Shown here: positions 1-12,400 of the stretch, in pieces
Numbering within the stretch: the first letter of the stretch is position 1
Layout of the letters: each line of letters opens with the position of its first letter
DNA from: Gibbula magus
Taxonomy: Eukaryota > Mollusca > Gastropoda > Trochida > Trochidae
DNA: 64,000 nt
Direction of reading: 5' to 3'
Assembly: GCA_936450465.1 (NCBI GenBank)
Contig: OW388300.1
Location: forward strand, 45,850,358 to 45,914,357
The notes under the pieces: generated by a model
Told to the model about the DNA's origin: nothing
The model's database searches: none
What the model saw: only the letters and a program-made list of their open reading frames with translations
Program-made: the position numbers and the translations under genes

Positions 1-1470
1 GTGTACAAGACACTCATTTCACATCAAATCTTGCAAAATATATGAATCCAAATTGAATGGGACTCGTCAAAATGTTACTTTAGCTGTTATAAATGCAACG
101 CAAGAGGCGTAGCTATTATCTTTAACGAGAAAATTTATTTTGAAATGATAGATAAACAAAACAAGATGAAACCAGTGTAAACTACCTTGCTCTTAAAATT
201 GAAATGTGTGAGGAAACCCTTCACCTTGCAATTGATAACTTTGAATGGACAAAATACAGACAGCCCTTCTTTTATGAAAATTGATTAAAAATCGTTACAG
301 AATTCGATTCTGATCACTTTTCTATTTGTGGAGACTGGGATCTTGTTCAAAACCCAGACATAGACTATTTAGTTACAAATAAATTAATAACCCAAAACTA
401 AGAGAGGTTATACTCTCATTTATCGAAAAATACAATATTATTGATCCGTGGCGTTATTTAAATCCAGACAGAAAGCGATATACTTGGAGACAAACAAAAC
501 CTATAAAACAGCCTGGATTAGATTTTTCCTATTGTCTAGAGACCTAGAACCATCCATTGAAATCGCAGATATTGAACCTGCTTACAAATCAGACCACTCA
601 GTAACCTGGGTCAATTTGAAACTTCTGATCACTTTTCTATTTGTGGAGACTGGGATCTTGTTCAAAACCCAGACATAGACTATTTTAATTACAAATAAAT
701 TAATAACCCAAAAGTAAGAGAGGTTACACTCTCATTTATCGAAAAATACAATATTATTGATCCGTGGCGTTATTTAAATCCAGACAGAAAGCGATATACT
801 TGGAGACAAACAAAACCTATAAAACAGCCTGGATTAGATTTTTCCTATTGTCTAGAGACCTAGAACCATCCATTGAAATCGCAGATATTGAACCTGCTTA
901 CAAATCAGACCACTCAGTAACCTGGGTCAATTTGAAACTAAAGGATGTTGAAAGAGGAAAAGGTTTTGGAAATTTAACAACTCACTATTGTATGATAAAA
1001 TCTATGTTGAAGAAGTTAAGAACATACTAAATAACAAATAGGGCCAGATGATAAAGGAAACGTGTTGTTGGAAATTAATGATCAACTGTTTTTCGAAACC
1101 TTACTTACTCATGATAAAGAGGTTTTACAATTAAATATTCGCCAGAACGCAAACGAGAGCGGAAAAAAAACGAAAAGGAACTTTGCAAAACACTCGAGAA
1201 TTTATACAGAAACCTCGACCAGGCTAACAACACTGTTTAAAAGCTGTTAATATTAAATGAAATAAATGACGATAATCTTAAATTAGAAAAGATATATATT
1301 ATAAAAGCTGAAGGTGTGATAATAAGATCCAAATGTGAATGAAAAGAAAAAGTGGAAAAACCTACGAAGTACTTTTCATCACTAGAGAATCGAAAGTATG
1401 TCAATAAACCTATATCAAAAGTTCAAACAGAAGATAATAAAATCATAACTAACACAAAATAAATAATCAA
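1..1470 (+). mobile_element. Decayed LINE (L1/Tx1-like) ORF2, endonuclease to pre-RT region
   Basis: Conceptual translation in shifting frames gives the C-terminal half of an apurinic-type LINE endonuclease. A KGVAIIFN-like strand lies near 110-130, 'CGDWDLVQNPDIDY' near 640-680, 'DPWRYLNPDRKRYTWRQ' at 442-492 and again at 758-808, a 'LDFFLLS'-like strand, and the catalytic-type 'SDHS' at 590-601 and 906-917. After about 940 come the linker and the RT-proximal motif 'KYFSSLENRKYVNKPI' (around 1368-1415). Stops and frameshifts occur throughout, so this is a dead 5'- and 3'-truncated copy. The order of motifs (EN, SDH, then YF.LE.R) is that of L1-like ORF2 proteins. Exact clade not determined. 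Confidence 0.75.
311..941 (+). repeat. Direct tandem duplication (~315 bp x2) inside the LINE endonuclease
   Basis: Bases 311-625 recur almost exactly from 626 to about 941 (offset 315, becoming 316 after a one-base indel near 680). Both copies include the 'DPWRYLNPDRKRYTWRQ' and 'SDHS' motifs. The near identity suggests a recent segmental duplication within an already dead element, or an assembly artefact. Confidence 0.9.
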
Positions 1471-1571
1471 CAAAACAAAAATTATTATTTCATTAAATAT
1501 TTTATTCATTATTTCTTTATAATTTCATGTATTCTCTGTTGCGTCTTTTACTTCATTTATTATTTCATTTT

Positions 1572-3635
1572 TAGCTCATCAGGCCTGAAAGGCCCGATGG
1601 GCTTATGGCATGGCATGGTGTCCGGCGTCCGTCCATCCGTCCATCCGTCCATCCGTCCATCCGTCCTTCCGTCCATCCGTCCATCCGTAAACTTTTCGCT
1701 TTTTCGACTTCTTCTCCAGAACCAATGACTCCACAGAGCTGAAATTTTATGTGCAGACTCCTTGGCCAATGGGGATTCTAAATTGTAGATTTCGTGACCC
1801 CATGACCCCAGATGGGGTCACAGGGGTCACATCCTTAAAAACCTATTTTCATCTTCTTCTCCAGTTCCAAAAGGTCTAGAGAGCTAAAAAGTTGTGTGCA
1901 GACTCCTTGGCCAATGGGGATTCTAAATTGTAGATTTCGTGACCCCATGACCCCAAATGGGGTCACATTGGTCACATCCTTAAAAACCTATTTTCATCTT
2001 CTTCTCCAGTTCCAAAAGGTCTAGAGAGCTGAAAAGTTGTGTGCAGACTCCTTGGCCAATTGGGATTCTAAATTGTAGATTTCGTGACCCCATGACCCCA
2101 AATGGGGTCACAGTGGTCACATCCTTAAAAAACTATTTTCATCTTCTTCTCCAGTTCCAATAGGTCTAGGGAGCTAAAAAGTTGTGTGCAGACTCCTTGG
2201 CCAATTGGGATTCTAAATTGTAGATTTCGTGACCCCATGACCCCAAATGGGGTCACATTGGTCACATCCTTAAAAACCTATTTTCATCTTCTTCTCCAGT
2301 TCCAAAAGGTCTAGAGAGCTGAAAAGTTGTGTGCAGACTCCTTGGCCAATTGGGATTCTAAATTGTAGATTTCATGACCCCATGACCCCAAATGGGGTCA
2401 CAGTGGTCACATCCTTAAAAACCTATTTTCATCTTCTTCTCCAGTTCCAATAGGTCTAGAGAGCTGAAAAGTTGTGTGCAGACTCCTTGGCCAATTGGGA
2501 TTCTAAATTGTAGATTTCGTGACCCCTTGACCCTAAATGGGGTCACAGGGGTCACATCCTTAAAAACCTATTTTCATCTTCTTCTCCAGTTCCAAAAGGT
2601 CTAGGGAGCTAAAAGGTTGTGTGCAGACTCCTTAGCCAATGGGGATTCTAAATTGTAGATTTCGTGACCCCCTGACCCCAAATGAGGTCACAGGGGTCAC
2701 ATCCTTAAAAACCTATTTTCATCTTCTTCTCCTGTTCCAAAAGGTCTAGAGAGCTGAAAAATTGTGTGCAGACTCCTTGGCCAATACGGATTCTAAATTG
2801 TTGATTTCATGACCCCTTCACCCCAAATGGGGTCACAGTGGTCACATCCTTAAAAACCTATTTTCATCTTCTTCTCCAGTTCCAAAAGGTCTAGAGAGCT
2901 AAAAAGTTGTGTGCAGACTCCGAGGCCAATGGGGATTCTAAATTGTAGATTTCGTGACCCCGTGACCCCAAATGGGGTCACAGGGGTCACATCCTTAAAA
3001 ACCTATTTTCATCTTCTTCTCCAGTTCCAAAAGGTCTAGAGAGCTGAAAAGTTGTGTGCAGACTCCTTTGCCAATGGGGATTCTAAATTGTAGATGTCGT
3101 GACCCCTTGACCCCCAAATGGGGTCACAGGGGTCACATCCTTAAAACCTATTTTTATCTTCTTCCCCAGTTCCAAAAGGTCTAGGGAGCTGAAAAGTTGT
3201 GTGCAGACTCCGAGGCCAATGGGGATTCTAAATTGTAGATTACATGAATCCGTGACCCCAAATGGGGTCACAGGGGTCACATCCTTAAAAACCTATTATC
3301 ATCTTCTTCTCCAGTTCCAAAACGTCTAGAGAGCTGAAAAGTAGTGTGCAGACTCCTTGGCCAATGGGGATTCTAAATTGTAGGTTTCATAACCCCGTGA
3401 CCCCAAATGAGGTCACAGGGATCACATCCTTAAAAACCTATTTTCATCTTCTCCTCCAGTTCCAAAAGGTCTAGAGAGCTGAAAAGTTGTGTGCAGACTC
3501 CTTGGCCCATGGGGATTCTAAATTGTAGATTTTGTGACCCCATGTTAACAATGTATTACTTGAGATAACTTAGATATTCAACCTTAGATAATAATCAAAT
3601 CCTGATGAGCTACAGAGCCCATGGCTCTATTTTTA
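1572..3635 (+). mobile_element. Satellite-bearing element (Helitron/Helentron-like candidate) with ~12 units of a ~145-bp repeat
   Basis: The head runs from TAGCTCATCAGG (1572-1583) through a GGCCTGAAAGGCC stem and a run of GTCCATCC units (1628-1690). Next come about 12 tandem ~145-bp units (about 1750-3540) containing TGTGCAGACTCCTTGGCCAA and TGACCCCAAATGGGGTCA. The end is a non-repetitive tail (3542-3635) with CCTGATGAGCTA at 3601-3612, the inverse of the head motif, and a hairpin AGAGCCCATGGCTCT. The same tail closes the larger array at 36105. This architecture (short inverted ends, a microsatellite-like head, central tandem units, a terminal hairpin) resembles non-autonomous Helitron-type elements of molluscs. 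The class assignment is inference. Confidence 0.65.
1750..3540 (+). repeat. ~145-bp satellite array, copy 1
   Basis: About 12 tandem units, each with the order TGTGCAGACTCC, GGGGATTCTAAATTG, a TGACCCC/GGGGTCA inverted pair, TTAAAAACCTATTTTCATC, and TCTCCAGTTCCAA. Units differ by scattered substitutions (TGG versus GAG in GGCCAAT, AAATGGGG versus AAATGAGG), so they are more diverged from each other than those in the 29.6-36 kb array. Short ORFs here are by-products of the repeat. Confidence 0.95.
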
Positions 3636-3745
3636 TTTAATTAATTTCGTCATTCACTACTTCATAATTTCATGATTCTTTTATTCCTTCATTATTTCAT
3701 TTAGAACTTTAATCATTATTTCATTTATTTGTTTCAATCATTAGC

Positions 3746-4800
3746 AGCTCCGACTTATCAGTTTTTGTGCAGTTTCCATCGCCGCCGGCGCGTTTTGTAT
3801 TCGCTATAACTTTTTTCCTAATATGTTACGAGAACTCATATACATAATTTCTTACTTATGCCCCTGGGGAATTTTTTTGACATGTTCACAAAACAGAACT
3901 AAGTAAACAAGACGTTGAGTCCTATCACTGTCTGCAGAACGATTGCACATTGAGGCATGTGCAGACCAGCATGAATCATGTCTTGTTCAGACTTGGGGTG
4001 AGTTGTTAGCGTAATTTTTTAGTGCATATCCTGATAATCCGACGTATTCCCTTTTATAGGACTGAGTGTTTTAAATCTAGATCTAACGAAAAGATCATTT
4101 GTTATCCTATCAAATCTTCAGTATTTGGGGTCACGTTGTTACACAGGTCAACGTGATACGGCACATGTGTAACGTAGTATGTCATTATTGCTTGTACGTT
4201 CACCACGTGTCTATATGGGTAGGTGAAAATTAAGTTAATAATGCATTTGAATGCATACCATGGAATAATTGTACCGCCATACAAGGGCATACATAAGAAA
4301 GATAATTCAATTTCCACTTTAATGCGGTATGTTTAATAAGTATGCATAGAGGCTGCAATACCGTAAAGTGCAAAAAAAAACCCACTAGGAGGTTGAACAT
4401 ATATTAACTGGAACAAATATTATTTATTATTTTTATTGTGAATTATTTACCTGTCACAGAAAGGCGATTAATTCCAACTATTATTCAGTGATTTATTATA
4501 TTTTGAATGACATGATATGAAATTAATATTTTGTGTGAGACATGCTTTTTTAAATTGTTTTTCACCAGTCATACGTGTACATATCACGACTAAAAATACA
4601 AAATTAAATCAATCAGAAATTAGTTTTTAATTTAATTTTATACTAAAATTTCAACGAGTAAAACAAGTTTTCCCTCATATTCGAAATTGTATCAAGAAGC
4701 CCTTTTTAATTACTTTGATATTCACCTAACAACAGCGTGGGACGTATTTACATTTGGAGAAAGTCGGTAACGAGGCACTACATGCAGTACATTAACATCA
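3746..4800. other. Partial head of the AGGTCA-rich element plus unassigned AT-rich DNA
   Basis: 3752-3892 is nearly identical to 4813-4960 (GTTTTTGTGCAGTTTCCATC, a GCCGCC run, TGTTACGAGAACTCATATAC), so it is a second truncated copy of the head of the element at 4801-6391. From 3893 to 4800 I see no ORF with coding character and no recognised repeat. Confidence 0.6.
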
Positions 4801-6391
4801 ACAATCGGAGCTGCTATCAGTTTTTGTGCAGTTTCCATCGCCGCCGCCGCCGGCGCCGGCGCGTTTTGTATTCGCTATAACTTTTTTCCTAATATGTTAC
4901 GAGAACTCATATACATAATTTCTTACTTATGCCCCTGGGGAATTTTTTTGACATGTTCACATTCAAGGTCAAAGGTCAAGGTCACGAGTTCTGAAATCGC
5001 TTAAAAAATCCTTGTAAACACGATAACTTGAAAAATATTTGTGCTATCAGGCTCTTCTTTGGTGTATATCAACTATGGAGAAAGGCCAAAATTTGAAAAG
5101 GTTTTCGCTAACATCCGTCAAAGGTCAAGGTCATACTTAGGTCAAAACTTAAGCATGCTTTTGCAAAAATGTCTTATTTCAACTATTAACACTTTGAATC
5201 ATTACATGATTGTGATACACAATGGAAATTGATCACTGATTGTGTGACCTTGAATTTTAAAGGTCAAGGTCACGAGATAGTGTCATGGTCACCAGTTCTG
5301 AAATCACTATGTAACTTTTTTCCATGAAGGTATCAAAACCTCATATATATAGCTTCTTTCTTGTACACCTGTGGAATTATTTTGACATGCTCATATTCAA
5401 GGTCAAAGGTCAAGGTCATGAGTTCTGAAATCACTACAAAAATCCTTGTAAACACGATAACTTCAACAACTTCTGTGCTATCAGGCCCTTACTTGGTATA
5501 TATCAACTATGGAGAAAGACTGAGATTTGAAAAGGTTTTCGCTAAAATCTGTCCAAGGTCAAGGTTACAGCGATGTCACAACTTAAGCATGCAGTTGCGA
5601 ACATGCCTTATTTTAACTATTAACACTTTGAATCATTACATGATTGTTATACACAATGAAAAGTGATCATTGACTGTGTGACCTTGAAGATCAAAGTTCA
5701 AGGTCACGAGATATGGTCATGGTGACCAGTTCTGAAATCTGTAAATAACTTTTTTCCAAGAAGGTATTAACATCTCATATACATAGCTTCTTTCTTATAA
5801 ATCTGGTGAATGATTTTGACATGTTCACATTCAAGGTCAAAAGTCAAGGTCATGAGTTCTTAAATCACTACAATAATCCTTGTAGACATGATAACTTCAA
5901 ACATTTTTGTGCTGTCAGGCTCTTATTTGGTATATATCAACTATGGAGAAAGACCAAGATCTGAAAAGGTTTTCGCTAAAATCTGTCAAAGGTCAAGGTC
6001 ACGGCAAGGTCACAACTTAAGCATGCTATTGTGAATATGCCTTATGTTAACAATGAACACTTTGAGTCATTGCATGATTGTTATACACAATGAAAAGTAA
6101 TCATTGATGGTGTGACCTTGAAGGTCAAAGGTCAAGGTCATGAGATATTGGTTAAGGCCATGTTCATCCTTTGATCCAATTTTAAAATCAGAAATAGGTT
6201 TTAAGAACAAGTTTGTGAAAAGTGACCCCGGTGATGGTTGGACTTGTTAGAATAACTTGAATAATAAACAAATTTTTGCCAAAAAAAATTCCCATTTTAT
6301 TTATGCTGAGGAGAAGGCGGATCAGGGAAAGGTGAGACCCAAAGTTTCGGAGCTGCTCTGCTTTTGCGGTGTCCCGCAAACGCTCATCTAG
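4801..6391 (+). mobile_element. Interspersed element with 434-bp tandem units rich in AGGTCA half-sites
   Basis: A head with TCGGAGCTGC and a GCC-rich block (4801-4960) is followed by tandem 434-bp units and a non-repetitive tail that contains TCGGAGCTGC again near 6347. Every unit carries AAGGTCAAAGGTCAAGGTCA-type runs, TATATCAACTATGGAGAAAG and GAAAAGGTTTTCGCTAA. No transposase is visible; it is non-autonomous. This repeat type is widespread in mollusc genomes. Its mobilising class is not known to me. Confidence 0.7.
4961..6150 (+). repeat. 434-bp tandem repeat, about 2.7 units
   Basis: The unit start ATTCAAGGTCAAAGGTCAAG falls at 4961, 5395 and 5829, an exact 434-bp spacing twice. ORFs at 5041-5232 and 5361-5666 are the same repeat read in frame and are not genes. 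Confidence 0.95.
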
Positions 6392-7190
6392 TTAATTCAA
6401 TCAATCATGTTTATTCAGTAGTGCAGGCCACATGGCCCATGGTACAATTGTATTTGAACAAGAGAAAAGTAGTTGTCACATGACCAGAATTATAATGATC
6501 TTAAACTGAACATTGTACAAAGGTATATTGAAGTTAATCGACGTATATTTATATCATGCGGTATATATGTTAAATATTAGTTGCAATGTCAATTTGGCAT
6601 TACAGTAATGTTTGATTGACATGAGGTATTCATTTCGGATATGAGTATATCTATTACATATAAAAAATACATGGTACTCATTTTCAACAACATTATGATT
6701 ACAATGCAAACAAATTGAATCTGTATCAGAAATATCATTATACTTCTTATTACGCTGATGATTTACTCTAACGTCATGCAGAGAAATGCGAAATTTACAC
6801 ATGTATCTGACCAATTGACGATTATTAAGCTCATGAATATATTTTTCGCATTGGAAGAAATCTTTTATATTTGAATAATGTGACAGGTAGGATGATAATT
6901 CAATATTTTCTTTCCATGATTGTATATAAATGTCAATCAAACGTCTTTTAAAAATTGATAAAAAAACAGTGGCATCACCAACATCTTGTACAATCCAAAC
7001 ATAACTAAATCCATTAATAAATAACATCTCACGAACATGAGAAACCCAATCAACTTTACCATTTTCATCTTGTATCTTAAGCATCTCATACACATGTATT
7101 GGAATACGAGAAACATCCATTCTTAATAACTTAATCCAGTACTTTATAGCTATAATCATTAATTCATTCACTCCTTGTGTCATTAATAAT
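6392..7190 (-). mobile_element. 5'-truncated LINE 3' end (ORF2 C-terminus)
   Basis: The minus-strand frame 7183-6554 (about 209 codons) matches the C-terminal region of non-LTR ORF2 proteins. It shows 'LSHYSNIKDFF', a conserved arginine-rich 'YMCKFRISLHDVRV' strand and the zinc-knuckle-like 'CLHCNHNVVENEYHVFFIC' (C-x2-C ... H-x4-C), followed by R-x-Y-L. The stop lies at 6554. The 3' UTR ends in an ATTG-type short repeat tail (6394-6409 on plus: AATTCAATCAATC). Because the 5' part is absent, this is a dead-on-arrival copy. It shows no frameshift over 200 codons, so it is fairly young. Confidence 0.75.
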
Positions 7191-7890
7191 TACATTCTCT
7201 ATTTGTTTAATCTATTATTTCATTCCTTATTGTATTCACTTTAGATTAATTATTCCGTTCATTCTTGGTTTCCTTTATTATTTAATTCATTTTTTTATTT
7301 ATTCGCCGAGTCTTTATGTCATCCATTATGTCATTATGCTTATTTTTATTATTTTATTTGTATTTCAATCACTCTTTTAGTCATTCTTTGTTTCATGGTT
7401 ATTTCAGTTATTATTCATTCACTATTTCTTTCATAATTTCATTCCTTATTTCATTTATTATATCAATCATTATTTAATTTATTATATCAATCAATATTCC
7501 ATTTATTCTTTGTTTCATGTCTGCTTTATTATTTCATATATTTCAATTCATTCATTGATTCATCATTCATCATTGAATTCAATATTTAATTATTTATTCA
7601 TCTTCCATTTATTCATTCATTTTTTTCATTCATTCTTTCGTAATTCGTTCATTATTTCATTTATCATCTCTCTCATTATTTCATTCATTCTGTTTCATTC
7701 ATTGTTTCATTCCATTCATTATTTCATTCATTCTTTGTTTCATTCTTCCTTTCTTCCTTTCTTTCATTCATTCTTTGTTTCAATGTTTCATTCATTATTT
7801 TATTAATTCATCAATTTCTTATATCATTAATTCCGGTTCTTATTTCAATCTTTTCATTCTTGTTCTTGAGATAACATGTCTATTAATATA
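7190..7890. repeat. T-rich low-complexity tract (ATTTCATT / TTCATTCATT type)
   Basis: About 700 bp dominated by TTCATT, ATTATTTCATT and TTCTTT variants on the plus strand. The same texture is found at 1475-1568 and 3640-3745, so one original tract appears to be split by the insertions between them. ORFs here encode only F/H/S/I-rich low-complexity peptide. Confidence 0.9.
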
Positions 7891-7942
7891 AAAAATGAAA
7901 ATATTTATCAGTTTAACTTCATCTAACCTGGAACAACGTTCT

Positions 7943-8766
7943 GCTACTCGACACACCTACTACTCGACACACCTACTCCTCGACACACCTACTCCTCGAC
8001 ACACCTGCCACTCGACTCACCTACTACTCGACTCACCTACTACTCGACGCACATACTACTCGACGCACCTACTACTCGACTCGCCTACTACTCGACGCAC
8101 CTACTACTCGACTCACCTACTACTCGACGCACATACTACTCGACGCACATACTACTCGACGCACATACTACTCGACGCACCTACTACTCGACGCACCTAC
8201 TACTCGACTCACCTACTACTCGACTCACCTACTACTCGACGCACTTACTACTCGACTCACCTACTACTCGACGCACCTACTACTCGACACACCTACTACT
8301 CGATGCACCTACTACTCGACGCACCTGCTACTCAACACACCTACTACTCGACGCACATACTACTCGACGCACCTACTACTCGACGCACCTACTACTCGAC
8401 TCACCTACTACTCGACTCACCTACTACTCGACGCACTTACTACTCGACGCACTTACTACTCGACGCACCTACTACTCGACGCACCTACTACTCGACTCAC
8501 CTACTACTCGACGCACCTACTACTCAACACACCTGCTACTCAACACACCTACTACTCGACACACCTACTACTCGACACACCTACTACTCGACACACCTAC
8601 TACTCGACACACCTACTACTCAACACACCTACTCAACACACCTGCTACTCGACACACCTACTACTCAACACACCTACTACTCAACACACCTACTTCTCAA
8701 CACACCTACTCATCACACCTACTACTAAACACACCTACTACTAAACACACCTGCTACTCAACACAC
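7943..8766 (+). repeat. 16-bp minisatellite (~51 units)
   Basis: Tandem 16-mers of the form CTACTACTCGACGCAC with variants CGACTCAC, CGACACAC and CAACACAC. Variants cluster: GACGCAC and GACTCAC in the first two thirds, ACACAC and CAACAC toward the 3' end. Three units make 48 nt, so an open frame (7895-8728) reads a 16-residue repeat THLLLDSPTTRRTYYS. All three forward frames encode the same repeat in rotation, so the ORF is explained by the period. Confidence 0.97.
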
Positions 8767-10231
8767 AGTCAGCTCCTTTAGCTACTTATTTTATATTTTC
8801 CCTTGCAATGTATGCACAGTCAAGAACCTCTTAACTTCATCTAAACAATGTCTCTTTGTTGATCTTATATATTTCAATGACCCTGCATGCGCAGATAGAG
8901 GTGAAGAATGAGCAACCCAAATAATGTATGTAAAAAAATGGAATGATGTCCAATATATTTAAAAGTTACTGAAGATACACGATCAAATTGTCTGGTGCGA
9001 AGGTCACTGACTATATTCAGAGGTAACAACAGAAGTTATTTGGCAAACCCGACTGAGAGTATCCAATTCAATGCTCTTAAACATTCAAAGGAGTTCCCAA
9101 CATTTACCCAAGCACATCTCCAATTGTCAGAGATAGACTGTCAGAGCCTTTAATATAGAACATAAATAAATTTGATCCATATTTTATTTACTGTGTGTTG
9201 TGAGAAACATTAAAAATTAAATGAAATTCGGTTACTTTTAAAGAATGGTAATGGTGTTATGGTTGTGTGAAATGGTTTATGTTTTATGGTAAAACAATAT
9301 TTGCTCTATAACCTTATTTTAATGAATGATATAATTAAAATTAGAATTTTCCAGTGAAGAGATACCCACCTTTGCCAATAACTTTTCATAAATAATCAAC
9401 TTCGGCATTGGATAACTCCAACGTCCGTGACATACATCTTTTATTTAACATTATTCTTCTACAATACGTTTTCTACAATTTGTATCATGTTTGAATTATA
9501 TTTCATTTATTATTATTCTTGAACAGGACTTTTGAAGTTATTTCTGCAGAATCCATTATTTACATTGTATTTTTTCACATAAAGGTTAATGACAAAAGAC
9601 AACATACAGATTGCAGACCTAATTTTTATAATATTATTCTAACAACATTCCATTTAAAAAAGAAAACAACAATATAGCTCTGAATGATTATCAACATTTA
9701 AAAACAAGTGACTTTAACAAAATAAAACAAGTTTGCAACATTTTAAACATTACCAAAAAAACATTGCAGAAAAAAAAACCCGTTACATGCACTTTTTCTG
9801 TTTTGAATTTTGAATAATACATATTTACCATGGCAATTTACAGCAATTTTTAATTTATTTCCATTGTTATTTGGAACGTCCTTAAATGAATTTCGATTTT
9901 TTTCCAGCTTTATGAAGTTGCAGACAATGTTCAAAATTCTTCGAGATGATGAGTCCATAATTGATCATTATCTATTGTCTTGGAAGTTTTCTGAAAGTTC
10001 GAAAACTTCATCTTCTGAGAAAATCTTAACCAAAATGCGGATACATGTTTTTGCCTTAAATGGGTTTTCTACACGATTACGTGACATAAATTTCACATGC
10101 GAATTTCTTTTTTTAAATGGATACACCAGGACACAATAATTTACATAATAAGTGGTGGAAGTCTACATCCTCTGATTGTTCACTATGTATGGTGCTGACG
10201 GAAATCGTGCATTATATCGGATAGTTGACAT
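8767..10231. other. No gene recognised
   Basis: AT-rich DNA. The open frame 9810-10139 (109 codons) has no recognisable motif, no close splice context and ordinary non-coding composition. Nothing else is supported. Confidence 0.5.
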
Positions 10232-10766
10232 TAAAGGCGCTGTAGCACGTTTATGGCATGTTATGTTTTCTCAAATTTGTCATCTATTATCAAAGTTAAT
10301 ACAATTTGATGTAACGTTCGAGGGTTAACTATCTCATTACATGACCCGATGAGCGGTATCCATTGAACACTGATTGGAAGAAAAAGGTTCGACGTATACA
10401 GCGACAATTTTGTTGAACTCCTCAGTGTGAATATTTGTAGGTCTCAAGCGTTGTTGAGAGTTCATAGAGCAAGATAGTTGACCATTCCATCATGGTACCA
10501 TAATTGAAACTCTAGTTTCAGTGTTTAGGTATCGCTCCACCATAGTCAGATCACTTTATGCTGCCTTCGAGCGGCCATTTTAACGTGAACACACTACAAT
10601 GACCACTCGAAGGGAAATGTATTCGCATGGTTTAACCGAACCATGTACATTCATCTTAGAACTCTTTTTATTGATCCAGGAATATTATATAGCCATTGGT
10701 ACCACTTATCTACATTTTCGTGAGATTACTTTATTTCAGGAAGAACAACTTGATACAGTGCCTTTA
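10232..10766. mobile_element. MITE, TTAA-type (piggyBac-like), copy 1
   Basis: The ends are TAAAGGCGCTGTAGCACG (10232) and TGATACAGTGCCTTTA (to 10766), about 13-bp inverted repeats. The outermost AGG/CCT is flanked by TTAA on both sides (10231-10234 and 10764-10767), as expected for piggyBac-type target use. The body is about 70-75% similar by eye to 47975-48522, including GCGGCCATTTTAA and TTTTCGTGAGAT. It has no coding capacity. Confidence 0.8.
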
Positions 10767-12400
10767 AATATATATCCAAACATAAACGTCCTCTACTCCA
10801 CATGAAGACATTGATGAGTTCTTTACAGAGGAATTAAATTTTTAAATATTTCAGATAATACCTTTAACTTGTGCTCAGTTATAGAATAGTGCAGTAGTTA
10901 ACACTCTATATTCACAAATTCTATTCAGATTTGATTCCAAGATGTATGATCTTCTGTTAAATGCTAGACCGCTTGATCGAATATGGCATACACGACTGAT
11001 ATCCATGTGTCAACATTAAATATTACTAATCAAATTGTTCAACAGTTTTAATTGATCGTAACCAACATCATCTTGTTAATGGTGGACTATCAAGTACATG
11101 CTAGCAATTACATGTTTGAGACCCTCAAGGAACGGTTCTTGTCCATTTAATTCCTTTTAACACAAACATATCGACGAAATCCCTCTACACGTCTTTTTAA
11201 TATATCATAATAGAACAAGTTAAAATTCATGAACATTGAGGAGTTTTCCAGTTGTTTCTATAACTACAGACACATGAACGTCAAAACGTAGTTTCAGCCT
11301 TTTGTGTGTTATTAGCGTATTAAGTTAATTTAAGCCAACGTTTCTCACGCAAATACAAATCGTCTATTTGGCTTAGTAGTGTTTATGTTGTGTACGATGA
11401 TTCTGATTGGAGATATGATATAGAGGATTGTACAAAATAAATTGTAGTAGATACTTGTGAAGCATGTTGTGGTATCAAGATGGGATAATGCTACTATTTC
11501 ATTTTACCATTGACAGCAGAAACTTGCCTGTACCTGTCAGTCAAATAGTAGCATTTCATCTTGTATATCGGGTATTTTATTTTGAAACGAAAATCGAGAG
11601 AATATTCCTGTTTACACATATATGTTATTAATACATACTTATTGCACAATCGTGATGAAACATACATACATTACTAGGGTAATATTTTTGTGAGAGTTTG
11701 TGAGAAAGACAAGAGCATATTCATTCAACAATTTAAAAAAAACATGAGAAATGAAGCCATTCAGCGGCAGTGTTGATTACTTTAATGATACATTTTTTAT
11801 TACGTTGTGAATATTTTACCAATACATATGTTTTAGTATTATAACAAAATATTTAGTGAAAATACAAAGTGTTTGATTGTACGTAAAGAAATAAAGTAAA
11901 ATTGGAGACACCGCACTTTAAACCAACTATCATGATACGTGTTTTACTAAGTTAGAACACACACTTTATGACGCCAATAGGACGGAATACACCTTTCAAA
12001 ATGCAGCTTTGCAATACAATAAATGTTGTGAGAAGACAGAGGAATTGCCCTTATCCAGGACTATGACGTATGATCAGGACTAACCCCTCCTCCTACGCCT
12101 GAACGTCCATGTGTGAGTCACACCGGCCACACATTCCATCGATCTCCAGCGATACGGCGTTCGAATCTACTTAAGTTCTACAGGAGTTTTGATGTTAGAG
12201 GTGGGGCACTCTGTGCAATTTACAGTTATAAAACTACATACACGGGGATCCGAAGTCGTTGGTAGTTTGGAGAAATAAAAAGGTTTTAAGGATTTACATG
12301 TGCAATGGCTCCATTAAGAAACGAGGGCTTGCTTTATAATTCAATATAAGCGGATTTCAGAGTGTATCTTTGTCCAAGTGACTTAGTTTTCGGACCTTAC
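10767..12400. other. No gene recognised; contains one short fold-back element
   Basis: No coding region supported. The only structure is a fold-back at 11476-11563. The rest is AT-rich unique-looking DNA. Confidence 0.5.
11476..11563. repeat. Short fold-back (inverted repeat) element
   Basis: The left arm CAAGATGGGATAATGCTACT pairs with the right arm, whose reverse complement is CAAGATGAAATGCTACTATT (one gap). The loop is about 40 bp. Likely a small MITE; no relative was seen in the window. Confidence 0.6.

Noticed and set aside
5041..5666. Two similar ORFs of 63 and 101 codons
   Set aside because: Same frame of successive 434-bp repeat units.
7895..8728. 277-codon ORF with Thr/His/Leu-rich repeats
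   Set aside because: Fully explained by the 16-bp minisatellite; all frames are open in the same way, with no start context or domain.
9810..10139. 109-codon ORF
   Set aside because: Composition like the AT-rich flanks and no motif.
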